From: an uncultured Eubacterium sp.
Lineage (GTDB): Bacteria; Bacillota; Clostridia; Lachnospirales; CAG-274
DNA: 64,000 bases
NCBI GenBank assembly: GCA_900545305.1
Contig: UQYD01000001.1
Span: 1-64,000 of the forward strand
Direction: 5' to 3'
Below, piece by piece: positions 53,112-61,886 of this stretch. The notes under the pieces are model-generated. The model did not search any database. It was not told the DNA's origin and saw only the letters and a program-made list of their open reading frames with translations. Every line of letters begins with the position of its first letter. The stretch's first letter is position 1. The position numbers and the translations under genes are program-made.

Positions 53112-56100
53112 GGATAATTCAATTAAAAAGGTACTTGTAATCGGTTCAGGTCCTATCGTAATCGGACAGGCTGCTGAATTTGACTATTCTGGCACACAGG
53201 CTTGCCAGTCATTAAAAGAAGAAGGTATTGAGGTTGTTCTTGTAAACTCTAACCCTGCCACTATTATGACAGATATTGGTATGGCTCATTACACTTACAT
53301 TGAACCTCTTACTATTGATTTTGTAGAAAAGGTTATTGCTAAGGAACGTCCTGATAGTATCATCGCCGGTATGGGTGGTCAGACAGGTCTTAACTTAAGC
53401 TGTGAACTTTATGATGCAGGTATTCTCGATAAGTACAATGTTAGAGTTATTGGTACTTCTATTGCTTCTATTAAGGAAGGTGAAGATAGAGATAGCTTTA
53501 AGCAGTTAATGGAAAGAACTAATCAGCCTATCGTTGAAAGTGACATTGTAACAGATGTTGAATCAGCTGTAGAATTTGCAGAAAAGATTGGTTACCCAGT
53601 TATTGTACGTCCTGCGTATACATTAGGTGGTACTGGTGGTGGTATCGCTGCTGACGAACCAGAATTAAGAGAAATTTGTACTCAGGGTCTTCACCTCAGC
53701 CGTGTAGGTCAGGTACTTATTGAAAAGAGTATTGCTGGTTGGAAAGAAATCGAATTCGAAGTAATGAGAGATGGTGCAGGTAACTGTATTACAGTTTGTA
53801 GTATGGAAAATGTTGACCCTGTCGGTGTTCATACAGGCGATAGTATCGTTGTTGCTCCAGCTCAGACACTTTCTGATAAAGAATATCAGATGCTTAGAAG
53901 TGCAGCTATTAACATTATCAACTCTATTGAAATTAAGGGTGGTTGTAATGTACAGTTCGCACTTGACCCTAACAGCTATAACTATGCTGTAATCGAAATT
54001 AACCCTAGAGTTTCTCGTTCATCTGCTCTTGCATCTAAGGCAACTGGTTATCCTATTGCTAAGGTTGCAGCTAAGATTGCATTAGGTTATAACCTTGATG
54101 AAATCAAGAATGCAGTAACAGGTAAGACTTTTGCTTGTTTCGAACCAACTCTTGACTATGTTGTATTAAAGTTCCCACGTTGGCCATTTGATAAGTTCTT
54201 TGGTGCTAAGAGAACACTTGGTACTAAGATGATGGCAACTGGTGAAATTATGAGTATTGGTAAGAGTTTCGAAGCTGCTCTTTTAAAGGGTATTCGTTCT
54301 CTTGAAATTGGCCAGTACGGTCTTGAAAGAAAGTCTTCTAAGGCTAGAACTCTTGAAGAACTTAAGAGACGTGTTGTTGTTCCAGATGATGAAAGATTAT
54401 TCGACCTTGCAGAAATGTTAAGACGTGGCTACAAGGAAGAAAAGGTTTGCCAGATTACTGGTATGGACTTATTCTTCGTAGACAAGATTAACAAGATTGT
54501 TAAGATGGAAGAAGAACTTAAGAATATTAAGGTTGAAGAATTTACAGAAGAATCTCTTTCTTACTACAAGGAAAAAGGCTTCTCTGATAAGGCAATCAGT
54601 AACTTTGTAGGTTGCAAGCCACCAGAGATTTATGTTTTAAGAAAGAAATGGAATATTATGCCTGTATTTAAGATGGTTGATACATGTGCAGGTGAATTTG
54701 AGGCTGTTACTCCATATTACTATTCTAGCTACGATTCAGAAACAGAAGTTAGAGTTAGTGATAAGAAGAAGGTTATGGTTATTGGTTCTGGTCCTATCAG
54801 AATTGGTCAGGGTATTGAATTTGACTATTGTTCAGTTCATTGTATCAAGGCTCTTAAGAAGGCTGGTATTGAAACAATAATCGTAAACAACAACCCAGAA
54901 ACTGTAAGTACAGACTTCGATACAGCTGATAAGCTTTACTTCGAACCACTTACAGAAGAAGATGTATTAAATGTAGTTGAAACTGAAAAGCCAGACGGCG
55001 TTATTCTCCAGTTCGGTGGTCAGACAGCTATTAAGCTTGCTAATTTCTTTGACGAAATGCACATTCCAATCCTTGGTACACTTCCAGAACAGATTGATGC
55101 TGCTGAAGATAGAGAAAAGTTTGATGAAATTCTTGAATCTCTTGACATCAGAAGACCAAAGGGTAAGGGTGTATGGACTCTTGAAGAAGGTATTGCTGTT
55201 GCTAATGAACTTACATTCCCAGTTCTTGTACGTCCTAGCTACGTTCTTGGTGGTCAGGGTATGGAAATCACTCACAACGAAGCACAGCTTACTAAGTACC
55301 TTGTAGAAGCCTTCGAAAAGGATAAGAAGAACCCAGTTCTTATTGATAGATACCTTGGTGGTAGAGAAATCGAAGTTGATGCTATTTGTGATGGTACAGA
55401 TGTATATATTCCAGGTATTATGGAACATTTGGAAAGAGCCGGTGTTCACTCTGGTGATAGTATTTCTATTTACCCACCTCAGCATATTAGCGAAGAAATT
55501 CAGGCTCAGATTCTTGACGAAACTAAGAGAATTTCTAATGCCCTTAAGATTATTGGTATGATTAATATTCAGTTCATTGAATTCAGAGGCGAACTTAATA
55601 TTATCGAAGTAAACCCTCGTTCTTCAAGAACTGTACCTTACATTACAAAGGTAACAGGTGTTCCTGTTATTGATATTGCTACAAATGTAATGCTTGGTTC
55701 TAAGCTTGCTGATATGGGATACAGCACAGGTATTGCACCTACTCCAGATGTAGTAGCTGTTAAGGTCCCTGTATTCTCTACAGAAAAGCTTCCACAGGTT
55801 GAAGTAAGTCTTGGACCTGAAATGCGTTCTACAGGTGAAGTTTTAGGTGTAGGTTATAACCTTGAAAATGCTCTCTATAAGGGCTTTATCGCATCAGGTA
55901 TGACTGTTCCTAAGGCTGGTAGCACAATTCTTGCAACTGTTAGAAGTCAAGACCACGAAACTTTCGTACCTATTGCTAAGAGATGTGCAGATTTAGGCTG
56001 TAACTTCATTGCTACAAAGGGTACTGCTAAGGTTTTACAGGAAAATGGTATTGACTGTAAGGTTGTTAAGAAGATTAGCGAAGGTGTTCCAAACATCATT

Positions 56101-56322
56101 GATACTATCAGAAGTGGTGTAATTGACCTTATTGTAGATATTCCAAAGAAGGCTAATGATGTTAAGAGTGATGGCTTTAAGATTAGAAGAACAGCTATCG
56201 AAAGTGATTTAACACTTATTACTGCTCTTGATACATTTAAGGCTATGGTTGATGTAATGGAAAAGAAGATTAATCAGGATGAATTAGCTATCTTTGACAT
56301 TAACAGAGATATGAAAAAATAA
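53104..56322 (+). CDS. carB: carbamoyl phosphate synthase large subunit
   Basis: 1072 residues from GTG 53104, full length. Two homologous ATP-grasp halves are clear (VIGSGPIVIGQAAEFDYSGTQA and VIGSGPIRIGQGIEFDYCSVH; RPAYTLGGTGGG and RPSYVLGGQGME), and the C-terminal MGS-like regulatory domain is present (GCNFIATKGTAKVLQENG). It makes carbamoyl phosphate from bicarbonate, ammonia and 2 ATP. Last gene of the pyr operon. No orotate genes pyrD, pyrK or pyrE are in the window. Confidence 0.97.
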   Translation: MAKDNSIKKVLVIGSGPIVIGQAAEFDYSGTQACQSLKEEGIEVVLVNSNPATIMTDIGMAHYTYIEPLTIDFVEKVIAKERPDSIIAGMGGQTGLNLSCELYDAGILDKYNVRVIGTSIASIKEGEDRDSFKQLMERTNQPIVESDIVTDVESAVEFAEKIGYPVIVRPAYTLGGTGGGIAADEPELREICTQGLHLSRVGQVLIEKSIAGWKEIEFEVMRDGAGNCITVCSMENVDPVGVHTGDSIVVAPAQTLSDKEYQMLRSAAINIINSIEIKGGCNVQFALDPNSYNYAVIEINPRVSRSSALASKATGYPIAKVAAKIALGYNLDEIKNAVTGKTFACFEPTLDYVVLKFPRWPFDKFFGAKRTLGTKMMATGEIMSIGKSFEAALLKGIRSLEIGQYGLERKSSKARTLEELKRRVVVPDDERLFDLAEMLRRGYKEEKVCQITGMDLFFVDKINKIVKMEEELKNIKVEEFTEESLSYYKEKGFSDKAISNFVGCKPPEIYVLRKKWNIMPVFKMVDTCAGEFEAVTPYYYSSYDSETEVRVSDKKKVMVIGSGPIRIGQGIEFDYCSVHCIKALKKAGIETIIVNNNPETVSTDFDTADKLYFEPLTEEDVLNVVETEKPDGVILQFGGQTAIKLANFFDEMHIPILGTLPEQIDAAEDREKFDEILESLDIRRPKGKGVWTLEEGIAVANELTFPVLVRPSYVLGGQGMEITHNEAQLTKYLVEAFEKDKKNPVLIDRYLGGREIEVDAICDGTDVYIPGIMEHLERAGVHSGDSISIYPPQHISEEIQAQILDETKRISNALKIIGMINIQFIEFRGELNIIEVNPRSSRTVPYITKVTGVPVIDIATNVMLGSKLADMGYSTGIAPTPDVVAVKVPVFSTEKLPQVEVSLGPEMRSTGEVLGVGYNLENALYKGFIASGMTVPKAGSTILATVRSQDHETFVPIAKRCADLGCNFIATKGTAKVLQENGIDCKVVKKISEGVPNIIDTIRSGVIDLIVDIPKKANDVKSDGFKIRRTAIESDLTLITALDTFKAMVDVMEKKINQDELAIFDINRDMKK

Positions 56323-56350
56323 TATAGTGTTGTAAATGCGATTTACTTCA

Positions 56351-56388
56351 AGAAGGGTGCTGGCTTTATGTCAGCATTCTTTTTTTGT
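56351..56388 (+). terminator. intrinsic terminator of the pyr operon
   Basis: AGAAGGGTGCTG pairs with CAGCATTCTTTT (three GU pairs), loop GCTTTATGT, followed by further T. Confidence 0.85.
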
Positions 56389-56391
56389 CGA

Positions 56392-56440
56392 AATATGACG
56401 TAATATATCACAATATGCCAGAATATGACAATTGAATATG
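56392..56440 (+). repeat. direct AATATGAC repeats upstream of the agr regulator gene
   Basis: AATATGAC (56392), AATATGCC (56412), AATATGAC (56422) and a partial AATATG (56435), starting 20, 10 and 13 bases apart, lie immediately upstream of and into the promoter. They may be binding sites for the LytTR regulator encoded next, or another factor. Confidence 0.5.
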
Positions 56441-56460
56441 TATTTTCTCTAAAGTATAAT
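56432..56460 (+). promoter_or_regulatory. promoter of the response regulator/kinase genes
   Basis: TTGAAT (56432-56437), a 17-base spacer, TATAAT (56455-56460), 38 bases before the start codon. Confidence 0.7.
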
Positions 56461-56498
56461 TAATGTAGTATACATAATATAATATATGGAGAAAAATT

Positions 56499-57221
56499 AT
56501 GCAGAAAATTTATATTTGTGATGATAATAAAATTCAATTAATTAAAATTAAAAACATAATTCAGGAAGAAATTCTTAAACAGGACTATGATATGAAGATA
56601 GAAAAATATTATACTTCTAGTGAGGAATTTCTTTTTGACATTGTTGAGTCTAAAGAATCCAATATTTATTTTTTGGATGTATGTATGGAAAATGAAAATA
56701 GTGGGTTTAAAACAGCTATTGAAGTGAGGAATAAACAACCTAATTCTTTTATAATTTTTATAACTTCTCATTATGAATTTGTATACAATGTTTTTGGCTA
56801 TCATATAGAGCCATTGGATTATATAGTAAAGGAAATAAATGAGGAGAATATTAAAAAGAAAATTGAAAATTGTCTTATTACAATAGATATGCGTTGTAAT
56901 AAAGACGGTAAAGGGTATAATAAATTTTCATTAAAAATTGGAAGAAGTAATATATCAGAGGATTATGAAAAAATTATAAGTTTTGAAAAGGTTTCAGATT
57001 CCAACAGAGTTATTATGACTACACAGAATTCTAAAATGGAATTTTATGGGTCAATATCTGATATAATAAATAATTTAAATGAAGATTTTTGCAGATGTAA
57101 AAGAAATTATATTGTAAATAAGAAATATATAGATTATATTGATAAGAAGAATAAATTAATTCATATGAAAAACAATACGGTATTTTCATATTCAAATAGA
57201 CTTATGAAGGAGATGATGTAG
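56499..57221 (+). CDS. LytTR-type response regulator, AgrA-like
   Basis: 240 residues. The receiver domain has the phospho-acceptor region IYFLDVCMENENSGFKTA, with early acidic residues at IYICDDNK. The LytTR DNA-binding domain is in the C-terminal 100 residues (IISFEKVSDSNRVIMTTQNSKMEFYGSISDII... FCRCKRNYIVNKKYIDYI). It is paired with the GHKL kinase 5 bases downstream and should activate the agrBD promoter. Confidence 0.9.
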   Translation: MQKIYICDDNKIQLIKIKNIIQEEILKQDYDMKIEKYYTSSEEFLFDIVESKESNIYFLDVCMENENSGFKTAIEVRNKQPNSFIIFITSHYEFVYNVFGYHIEPLDYIVKEINEENIKKKIENCLITIDMRCNKDGKGYNKFSLKIGRSNISEDYEKIISFEKVSDSNRVIMTTQNSKMEFYGSISDIINNLNEDFCRCKRNYIVNKKYIDYIDKKNKLIHMKNNTVFSYSNRLMKEMM

Positions 57222-57226
57222 AATAT

Positions 57227-58531
57227 ATGGGTTCAATGGGTATTTTGATTGCTATAACCTGTATTGCAAATTATATAAGTGGAATGATATTGGCAAGAGA
57301 AAAATATGATACATTAAAAATGATTGTCTATATTGTAGTACAAGTTTTATTGTCATATTTGCTTATAGATAAAGTTCCCAGAATTATAGTATATACTGGG
57401 ATTATAGGTACTGTTTATCTTCTCTATGATAAAAGCAAGTCATTTGATTATAGCTTAGTTATAGCATTGTTTGTACAGATTATAATAATGATAGCAGATG
57501 TTATAGAATCTAATCTGGCAATATTAATTACAAAAAAGGATATTAATACTTTACTTTATAGAAATGATTATAATATGATTATTTATGCTTTTATTGCCAT
57601 ACTAATTTTATCTTTATTGTCAGCTTTTGTTAGTTGGGTAGTAAATAAAAAGATGAAAATGAAGATGCTGGACTTTAAAGAAATAAATAGCAAACTTTTG
57701 ATTGTAATTCTTTTAATTAATTTTATAATAATTTTTTCAAGTGGTAATGTTTGTAAAAAGCTAGGATTTAATAATGAATTTATACAAAGTCTGGGGCTTT
57801 TGTTATGTCTCTATACACTTTTTCTTGCTATGTTTATGATAATGTTTATTAAAAATGTAGTTTCTGAATATGATATAAAATTAGAAAGAGAAAAGAACAA
57901 GCAATTAAATCTCTATACAAAGGAAATAGAGGAACTTTATAATAGTCTTAGAACATTTAAACACGATTATAAAAATATACTTACAAGTATGTCGCTGTAT
58001 ATTTCGGAAAAAGATATGGATGGACTTGCGGAATATTTTAAGAAAACTGTTTTACCTACAGATTTAATAATAAATAATAATGAATTTAGTATAGCCAGTT
58101 TGCAATATGTGGAAGTTAAAGAACTTAAAGCCTTGTTAGCAATGAAACAAATAGAGGCTAAAAATAAAAATGTGGACTGTAATATTCGTGTTTTAGGTAT
58201 TGTAAAAGAAATAAATATGGGCATTATAGATTTAATAAGGATTGTAGGAATACTGTTTGATAATGCTATACAGGCAGCAGAGGCTACAGAAAGTGGTAAG
58301 GTAACCTGTACTTTAAAACAAGGGGATATATTTAAAATAGAGATTAGAAATAATTATATAGGAAATATAGATGATACATCAAAGTTTTTTGAAAAAGGTT
58401 ATACAACTAAAGAAAGTGGCAGTGGAATAGGATTGTATAATTTTCTAAACATAATACATAACTATGATAATGCTATTTATTCTGTAACATTGGATAATAA
58501 TGAATTTATAATTCGTATTACTATATCATAA
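57227..58531 (+). CDS. GHKL sensor histidine kinase, AgrC-like
   Basis: 434 residues. Five to seven membrane segments fill the first 210 residues, which would bind the external peptide. A coiled coil (KLEREKNKQLNLYTKEIEELYNSLRTF) leads to the phospho-His region KHDYKNILTSMS. The GHKL ATPase has the N box GILFDNAIQAAEAT and the G box SGSGIGLYNFLNI. It is the receptor partner of the upstream regulator. Confidence 0.9.
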   Translation: MGSMGILIAITCIANYISGMILAREKYDTLKMIVYIVVQVLLSYLLIDKVPRIIVYTGIIGTVYLLYDKSKSFDYSLVIALFVQIIIMIADVIESNLAILITKKDINTLLYRNDYNMIIYAFIAILILSLLSAFVSWVVNKKMKMKMLDFKEINSKLLIVILLINFIIIFSSGNVCKKLGFNNEFIQSLGLLLCLYTLFLAMFMIMFIKNVVSEYDIKLEREKNKQLNLYTKEIEELYNSLRTFKHDYKNILTSMSLYISEKDMDGLAEYFKKTVLPTDLIINNNEFSIASLQYVEVKELKALLAMKQIEAKNKNVDCNIRVLGIVKEINMGIIDLIRIVGILFDNAIQAAEATESGKVTCTLKQGDIFKIEIRNNYIGNIDDTSKFFEKGYTTKESGSGIGLYNFLNIIHNYDNAIYSVTLDNNEFIIRITIS

Positions 58532-58743
58532 AATGTCAAAAAATGCAGAAAAGTATAATTTATTGTACTATTATATGGTTTTTTGTCCTTATTTATTGAT
58601 TAACAAATGATAGATTAAGTTTTTGTGTAAAATTAACAAGTTAAATGTGGTTTTTATAAAAAACTGATGATGAAATGAAGTGTGAAATAGAAAAATATTA
58701 AAAAAACCATTATTTTAATACGGTTATCACGCTTTTGGAAAAA

Positions 58744-58772
58744 TTGACATAAATTAACTTTTACAATATACT
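58744..58772 (+). promoter_or_regulatory. promoter of agrBD
   Basis: Consensus TTGACA (58744-58749), a 17-base spacer, TATACT (58767-58772). The predicted start near 58779 leaves only about 24 bases to the inferred agrB start. A CCATT-type imperfect palindrome at about 58705-58728 is upstream. Confidence 0.75.
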
Positions 58773-58802
58773 TTTTCTAGGGCAAGAAAGGATGGGATAA
58801 AA

Positions 58803-59399
58803 ATTAAATTTGTAGATGATTTTGTTTCAAGTAAGGTAGTAGATGATAACTACGACCATATTGAAAAAGTAAAAATAGCCTACGGAATGGAGATACTTTT
58901 AGAAAATTTAATAAAGACAGTCGTTATTATTGGTTTGGCATTAGCCTTAGGTGGATTAAAGTACACCTTAGTGGCTATTTTATCATTTGCAATTTTAAGG
59001 TTTTTTACTTTTGGTTTGCACTGTCAATCAGGAGTAATGTGTTTACTGCTTTCTGTATTTTTAGATGTAATAAGCCCTATACTAATAAAAGATATCTATG
59101 TTGGTACAATAGCCCGTAGCGTACTAATGATTACATATATCTTTATCATTTTCAGATACGCACCAGCAGATACAGAAAATCATCCTTTGGTAAAGAAAGA
59201 GGTCAGAAAACAGCTAAAAAGCCGAGCTGTAATCGTAAGCATTATTTACTGTCTTTTAGCTATATTTGCAAAGCCAATGTGGTTTGTCAATATATTGATG
59301 CTTATGGAGACCTACGTTGTTATAAGTATCTTGCCCGTATCGTATAAAATTTTTAGAAGGAGGTACAACAATTATGAAGAATTTAATGATGAAAATTAA
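58803..59399 (+). CDS. agrB: AgrB-like peptide-processing membrane protease
   Basis: The frame up to ATG 58887 is open and encodes KFVDDFVSSKVVDDNYDHIEKV and then KIAYGMEILLENL, the usual AgrB N-terminus, so the gene must start upstream. No ATG, GTG or TTG is available in frame. ATT 58803, ten bases behind AAAGGA, is the best candidate, giving about 198 residues. The catalytic His and Cys region is FGLHCQSGVMCLLLS. Four or more membrane segments follow. AgrB cleaves and cyclises the AgrD precursor. Alternatively one G is missing in the GGG at 58794-58796, which would allow ATG 58793. Confidence 0.75.
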   Translation: MKFVDDFVSSKVVDDNYDHIEKVKIAYGMEILLENLIKTVVIIGLALALGGLKYTLVAILSFAILRFFTFGLHCQSGVMCLLLSVFLDVISPILIKDIYVGTIARSVLMITYIFIIFRYAPADTENHPLVKKEVRKQLKSRAVIVSIIYCLLAIFAKPMWFVNILMLMETYVVISILPVSYKIFRRRYNNYEEFNDEN

Positions 59400-59532
59400 G
59401 TCAATTGTTACAAACAAAACTGTTTTACAGGTTTGTACATTTGCTTTAGTTGTTGGTTCTGTTGCTATTGGTAGATGTCTTCCAGGATATGCTCACGAAC
59501 CAAAGTTACCAAACGAATTAATCGAAAAATAA
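59374..59532 (+). CDS. agrD: AgrD-like cyclic autoinducer precursor
   Basis: 52 residues: an amphipathic N-terminal leader (MKNLMMKIKSIVTNKTVLQV), a hydrophobic stretch, then GRCLPGYAHEPKLPNELIEK. Cys35 with Tyr39 would form a five-residue thiolactone ring (CLPGY) after AgrB cleavage, and the acidic/proline-rich tail with P-L-P-N-E-L is the usual AgrB recognition tail. It overlaps agrB by 26 bases behind AAGGAGG. Confidence 0.88.
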   Translation: MKNLMMKIKSIVTNKTVLQVCTFALVVGSVAIGRCLPGYAHEPKLPNELIEK

Positions 59533-59582
59533 TTTTAAAAGCTAAAAGACAGAACAAAAAATTCCCAAACGTATTTATCTAG

Positions 59583-59621
59583 CAAAGGCATTTGATTTAT
59601 ATTATCAAGTGCCTTTGTTTA
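59583..59621 (+). terminator. intrinsic terminator after agrD
   Basis: CAAAGGCATTTGAT (59583-59596) pairs with ATCAAGTGCCTTTG (59604-59617; one GU), followed by TTTAT. Confidence 0.82.
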
Positions 59622-59637
59622 TGCAATAAAATAATAA

Positions 59638-59665
59638 TTGACAAATTTTGAAATAATGTTAAAAT
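59638..59665 (+). promoter_or_regulatory. promoter of the thiamine transport operon
   Basis: TTGACA (59638-59643), a 16-base spacer, TAAAAT (59660-59665), just upstream of the TPP aptamer. Confidence 0.65.
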
Positions 59666-59670
59666 AATAA

Positions 59671-59757
59671 TGTATCAGGGGAGTTGCCTTTGACATCTGA
59701 GAAAGTTTTAAACTGACCCTTATACCTTTTCGGATAATGCCGGTATAGGGAGATATA
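59671..59757 (+). promoter_or_regulatory. TPP riboswitch aptamer
   Basis: The conserved THI-box elements are present in order: CAGGGGAG, the pyrimidine-sensing CTGAGA (59696-59701), ACCCTTATACCTTTTCGGATAATGCCGG split over two arms, and TAGGGA. TATC and GATA close P1. Binding of thiamine pyrophosphate would favour the downstream terminator (59776-59807) and shut off the transporter genes. Confidence 0.93.
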
Positions 59758-59775
59758 TTATATTAAGTATTTTAT

Positions 59776-59807
59776 AAATCCCAAGTTTTCTGGGATTTTA
59801 TTTTTTT
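59776..59807 (+). terminator. expression-platform terminator of the TPP riboswitch
   Basis: AAATCCCA pairs with TGGGATTT, loop AGTTTTC, followed by TATTTTTTT. It lies between the aptamer and the first gene. Confidence 0.88.
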
Positions 59808-59837
59808 GCTTTAAATTATGGTTAGGAGGAATAATAA

Positions 59838-60137
59838 ATGAATGCAAGTGTAGCAATTCAGGTGTTACCAGATACAAGAGATGAAAATGAGTTAATAAGA
59901 ATAGTAGATGAGGTTATAGCTTATATTAAGAGCACAGGACTTAATTGCTCTGTAGGACCTTTTGAAACAACTATTGAAGGCGATTATGACCAGCTTATGG
60001 ACATAGTAAAAGAATGTCAGAAAGTGGCTGTAAATGCAGGGGCTAAGTCTGTTTCTGCTTATGTTAAAGTTGTTTATAAGCCAGAAGGAGATGTATTAAC
60101 TATTGAAAAGAAAATTACAAAACATCATCAAGAATAG
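59838..60137 (+). CDS. thiamine-binding (DUF77/YkoF-like) protein
   Basis: 99 residues, start behind AGGAGG. The single ferredoxin-like domain (ASVAIQVLPDTRDENELIRIVDEVIAYIKSTGLNCSVGPFETTIEGDYDQLMDIVKE) matches the MTH1187/YkoF family that binds thiamine or HMP. It is under the TPP riboswitch and overlaps the permease gene, so it probably serves the same uptake system. Confidence 0.88.
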   Translation: MNASVAIQVLPDTRDENELIRIVDEVIAYIKSTGLNCSVGPFETTIEGDYDQLMDIVKECQKVAVNAGAKSVSAYVKVVYKPEGDVLTIEKKITKHHQE

Positions 60138-60888
60138 TACATCTTTATGGACGTTTATTGTCTTTTTAATACTGTGGCAGGTTGTTTCTGTTTCGGGAAT
60201 AATACCTGAATATATGTTGCCGTCGCCAATAAAAGTAGTAAGTGCTTTAAAAACTGATTTTTTACTACTTTTGGGGCATACAGGTACAACCCTGACAGAG
60301 GCTTTTTGGGGACTGGTTTGTGGTATAATATTAGGTTTAATTACGGCTATTCTTATGGATATGTGCAAGATATTAAACAAAATATTGTATCCCATAATAA
60401 TAGTGTCACAAACAATACCAACAATAGCTATTGCACCTCTTTTAGTGCTTTGGTTTGGTTATGAATTGACACCTAAAATTGTACTTATAACAATAACAAC
60501 ATTTTTCCCAATAGCAGTAGGAACATATACAGGACTTCATTCAGTAGACAAAGACGAAATACAGCTTATGAAGTCTATGGGGGCAAGTAGATTACAAATA
60601 TACAGACATATTAAATTTCCGGCATCAAGAGGTGAATTCTTCTCAGGACTTAGAATATCTGCTGCTTATTCAGTAGTAGGTGCAGTTATTTCAGAATGGC
60701 TTGGAGGATATAATGGTCTTGGTGTTTATATGGTAAGAGTAAAAAAGTCTTACTCATTTGACAAAATGTTTGCAGTTATAATTTTAATATCTGTTATAAG
60801 TCTTATATTAATGAAGATTGTAGACTTTTTAAAGAAAATTTCTATGCCTTGGGAATTATCAGAAAATAAAATGGAGAAAAATATATGA
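60103..60888 (+). CDS. thiX: ABC transporter permease for thiamine precursor
   Basis: 261 residues, TTG start 60103 inside the end of the previous gene. Six membrane segments and the EAA-type loop (DEIQLMKSMGASRLQIYRHIKFPASRGEFFSGLRISAAYSVVGAVISEW) of BPD permeases. It forms the membrane channel with the ATPase at 61887. ThiX is the best name by context; substrate inferred. Confidence 0.85.
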   Translation: MKRKLQNIIKNSTSLWTFIVFLILWQVVSVSGIIPEYMLPSPIKVVSALKTDFLLLLGHTGTTLTEAFWGLVCGIILGLITAILMDMCKILNKILYPIIIVSQTIPTIAIAPLLVLWFGYELTPKIVLITITTFFPIAVGTYTGLHSVDKDEIQLMKSMGASRLQIYRHIKFPASRGEFFSGLRISAAYSVVGAVISEWLGGYNGLGVYMVRVKKSYSFDKMFAVIILISVISLILMKIVDFLKKISMPWELSENKMEKNI

Positions 60889-61877
60889 AAAAATTTATAT
60901 CAGTTTTTGTAGCTGTAGTAACGGCTTTAAGTTTTACAGGCTGTGGACAGACTGCTACATCAGAAAATAAAAATTTAGAAAAGGTAACAGTTGTTTTAGA
61001 CTGGACACCAAATACTAACCATACAGGTCTTTATGTAGCAAAAGAAAAAGGTTATTTTGAAGATGCCGGACTTGATGTGGAAATTCAACAGCCACCGGAA
61101 GACGGAGCAACACTTATGGTTTCTTCAGGTAAAGCACAGTTTGGTATAGATTTTCAGGAATATCTTGCACCAGCATTTAAGCCGGGAGAAGAAATGAATG
61201 TTTCAGCAGTTGCAGCTATAATACAGCACAACACTTCAGGACTTATTTCATTAAAAGAAAAAGGCATTGACTCACCTAAAAAGCTTGAAGGAAAGACATA
61301 TGCTACATGGGATATGGATATTGAAAAAAGTATTATAAAGCACATTATGACTAAAGACGGTGGAGATTATAGCAAACTTAATATGATTCCATCTACTATT
61401 CAAGATGTAAAGACTGCATTAACTACTAATCAGGTTGATACAGTTTGGGTTTATTATGCTTGGGACGGTATTGCTTTAGAGCAGGCTGGTCTTGATACTA
61501 ACTTTATTAATTTTGCTGAACAGGACGAAAATCTTGACTTTTATAGCCCTGTAATTATTGCTAATAACGACTATATTAAAAATAATCCAGAACAGGCTAA
61601 GGCTTTTGTTCAGGCAGCAAAGAAGGGTTACGAATTTGCTGAAGAAAATCCAAAAGAGGCAGCAGACATTCTTTGTGAAAATGCTCCTGAATTGGATAAA
61701 GATATAGTTGAAAAAAGTCAGGAATGGCTTGCTGACAAGTATACAGCAGATAGTGAAAGCTGGGGTTATATAGACCCTAAGAGATGGAATGATTTTTATA
61801 ACTGGCTTTATGACACAAAGGCTATTGATTATAAAATACCAGAAAATACAGGCTTTACAGATGATTTATTAAAGTAA
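60885..61877 (+). CDS. thiY: thiamine-precursor-binding lipoprotein (NMT1/THI5-like)
   Basis: 330 residues with a lipoprotein signal (MKKFISVFVAVVTALSFTGCG, Cys at the lipobox). The mature part starts VTVVLDWTPNTNHTGLYVAKEKGYFEDAGLDV, the signature of the NMT1/THI5-like family that binds hydroxymethyl- or formylaminopyrimidines. It delivers substrate to the permease from outside the membrane. Overlaps the permease by 4 bases. Confidence 0.9.
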   Translation: MKKFISVFVAVVTALSFTGCGQTATSENKNLEKVTVVLDWTPNTNHTGLYVAKEKGYFEDAGLDVEIQQPPEDGATLMVSSGKAQFGIDFQEYLAPAFKPGEEMNVSAVAAIIQHNTSGLISLKEKGIDSPKKLEGKTYATWDMDIEKSIIKHIMTKDGGDYSKLNMIPSTIQDVKTALTTNQVDTVWVYYAWDGIALEQAGLDTNFINFAEQDENLDFYSPVIIANNDYIKNNPEQAKAFVQAAKKGYEFAEENPKEAADILCENAPELDKDIVEKSQEWLADKYTADSESWGYIDPKRWNDFYNWLYDTKAIDYKIPENTGFTDDLLK

Positions 61878-61886
61878 GGAGTAAAT

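Noticed and set aside
54967..55485. Long minus-strand open frame (172 codons) opposite carB
   Set aside because: It lies fully antisense to a strongly conserved carB region, has no ribosome site and its composition follows from carB codon use.
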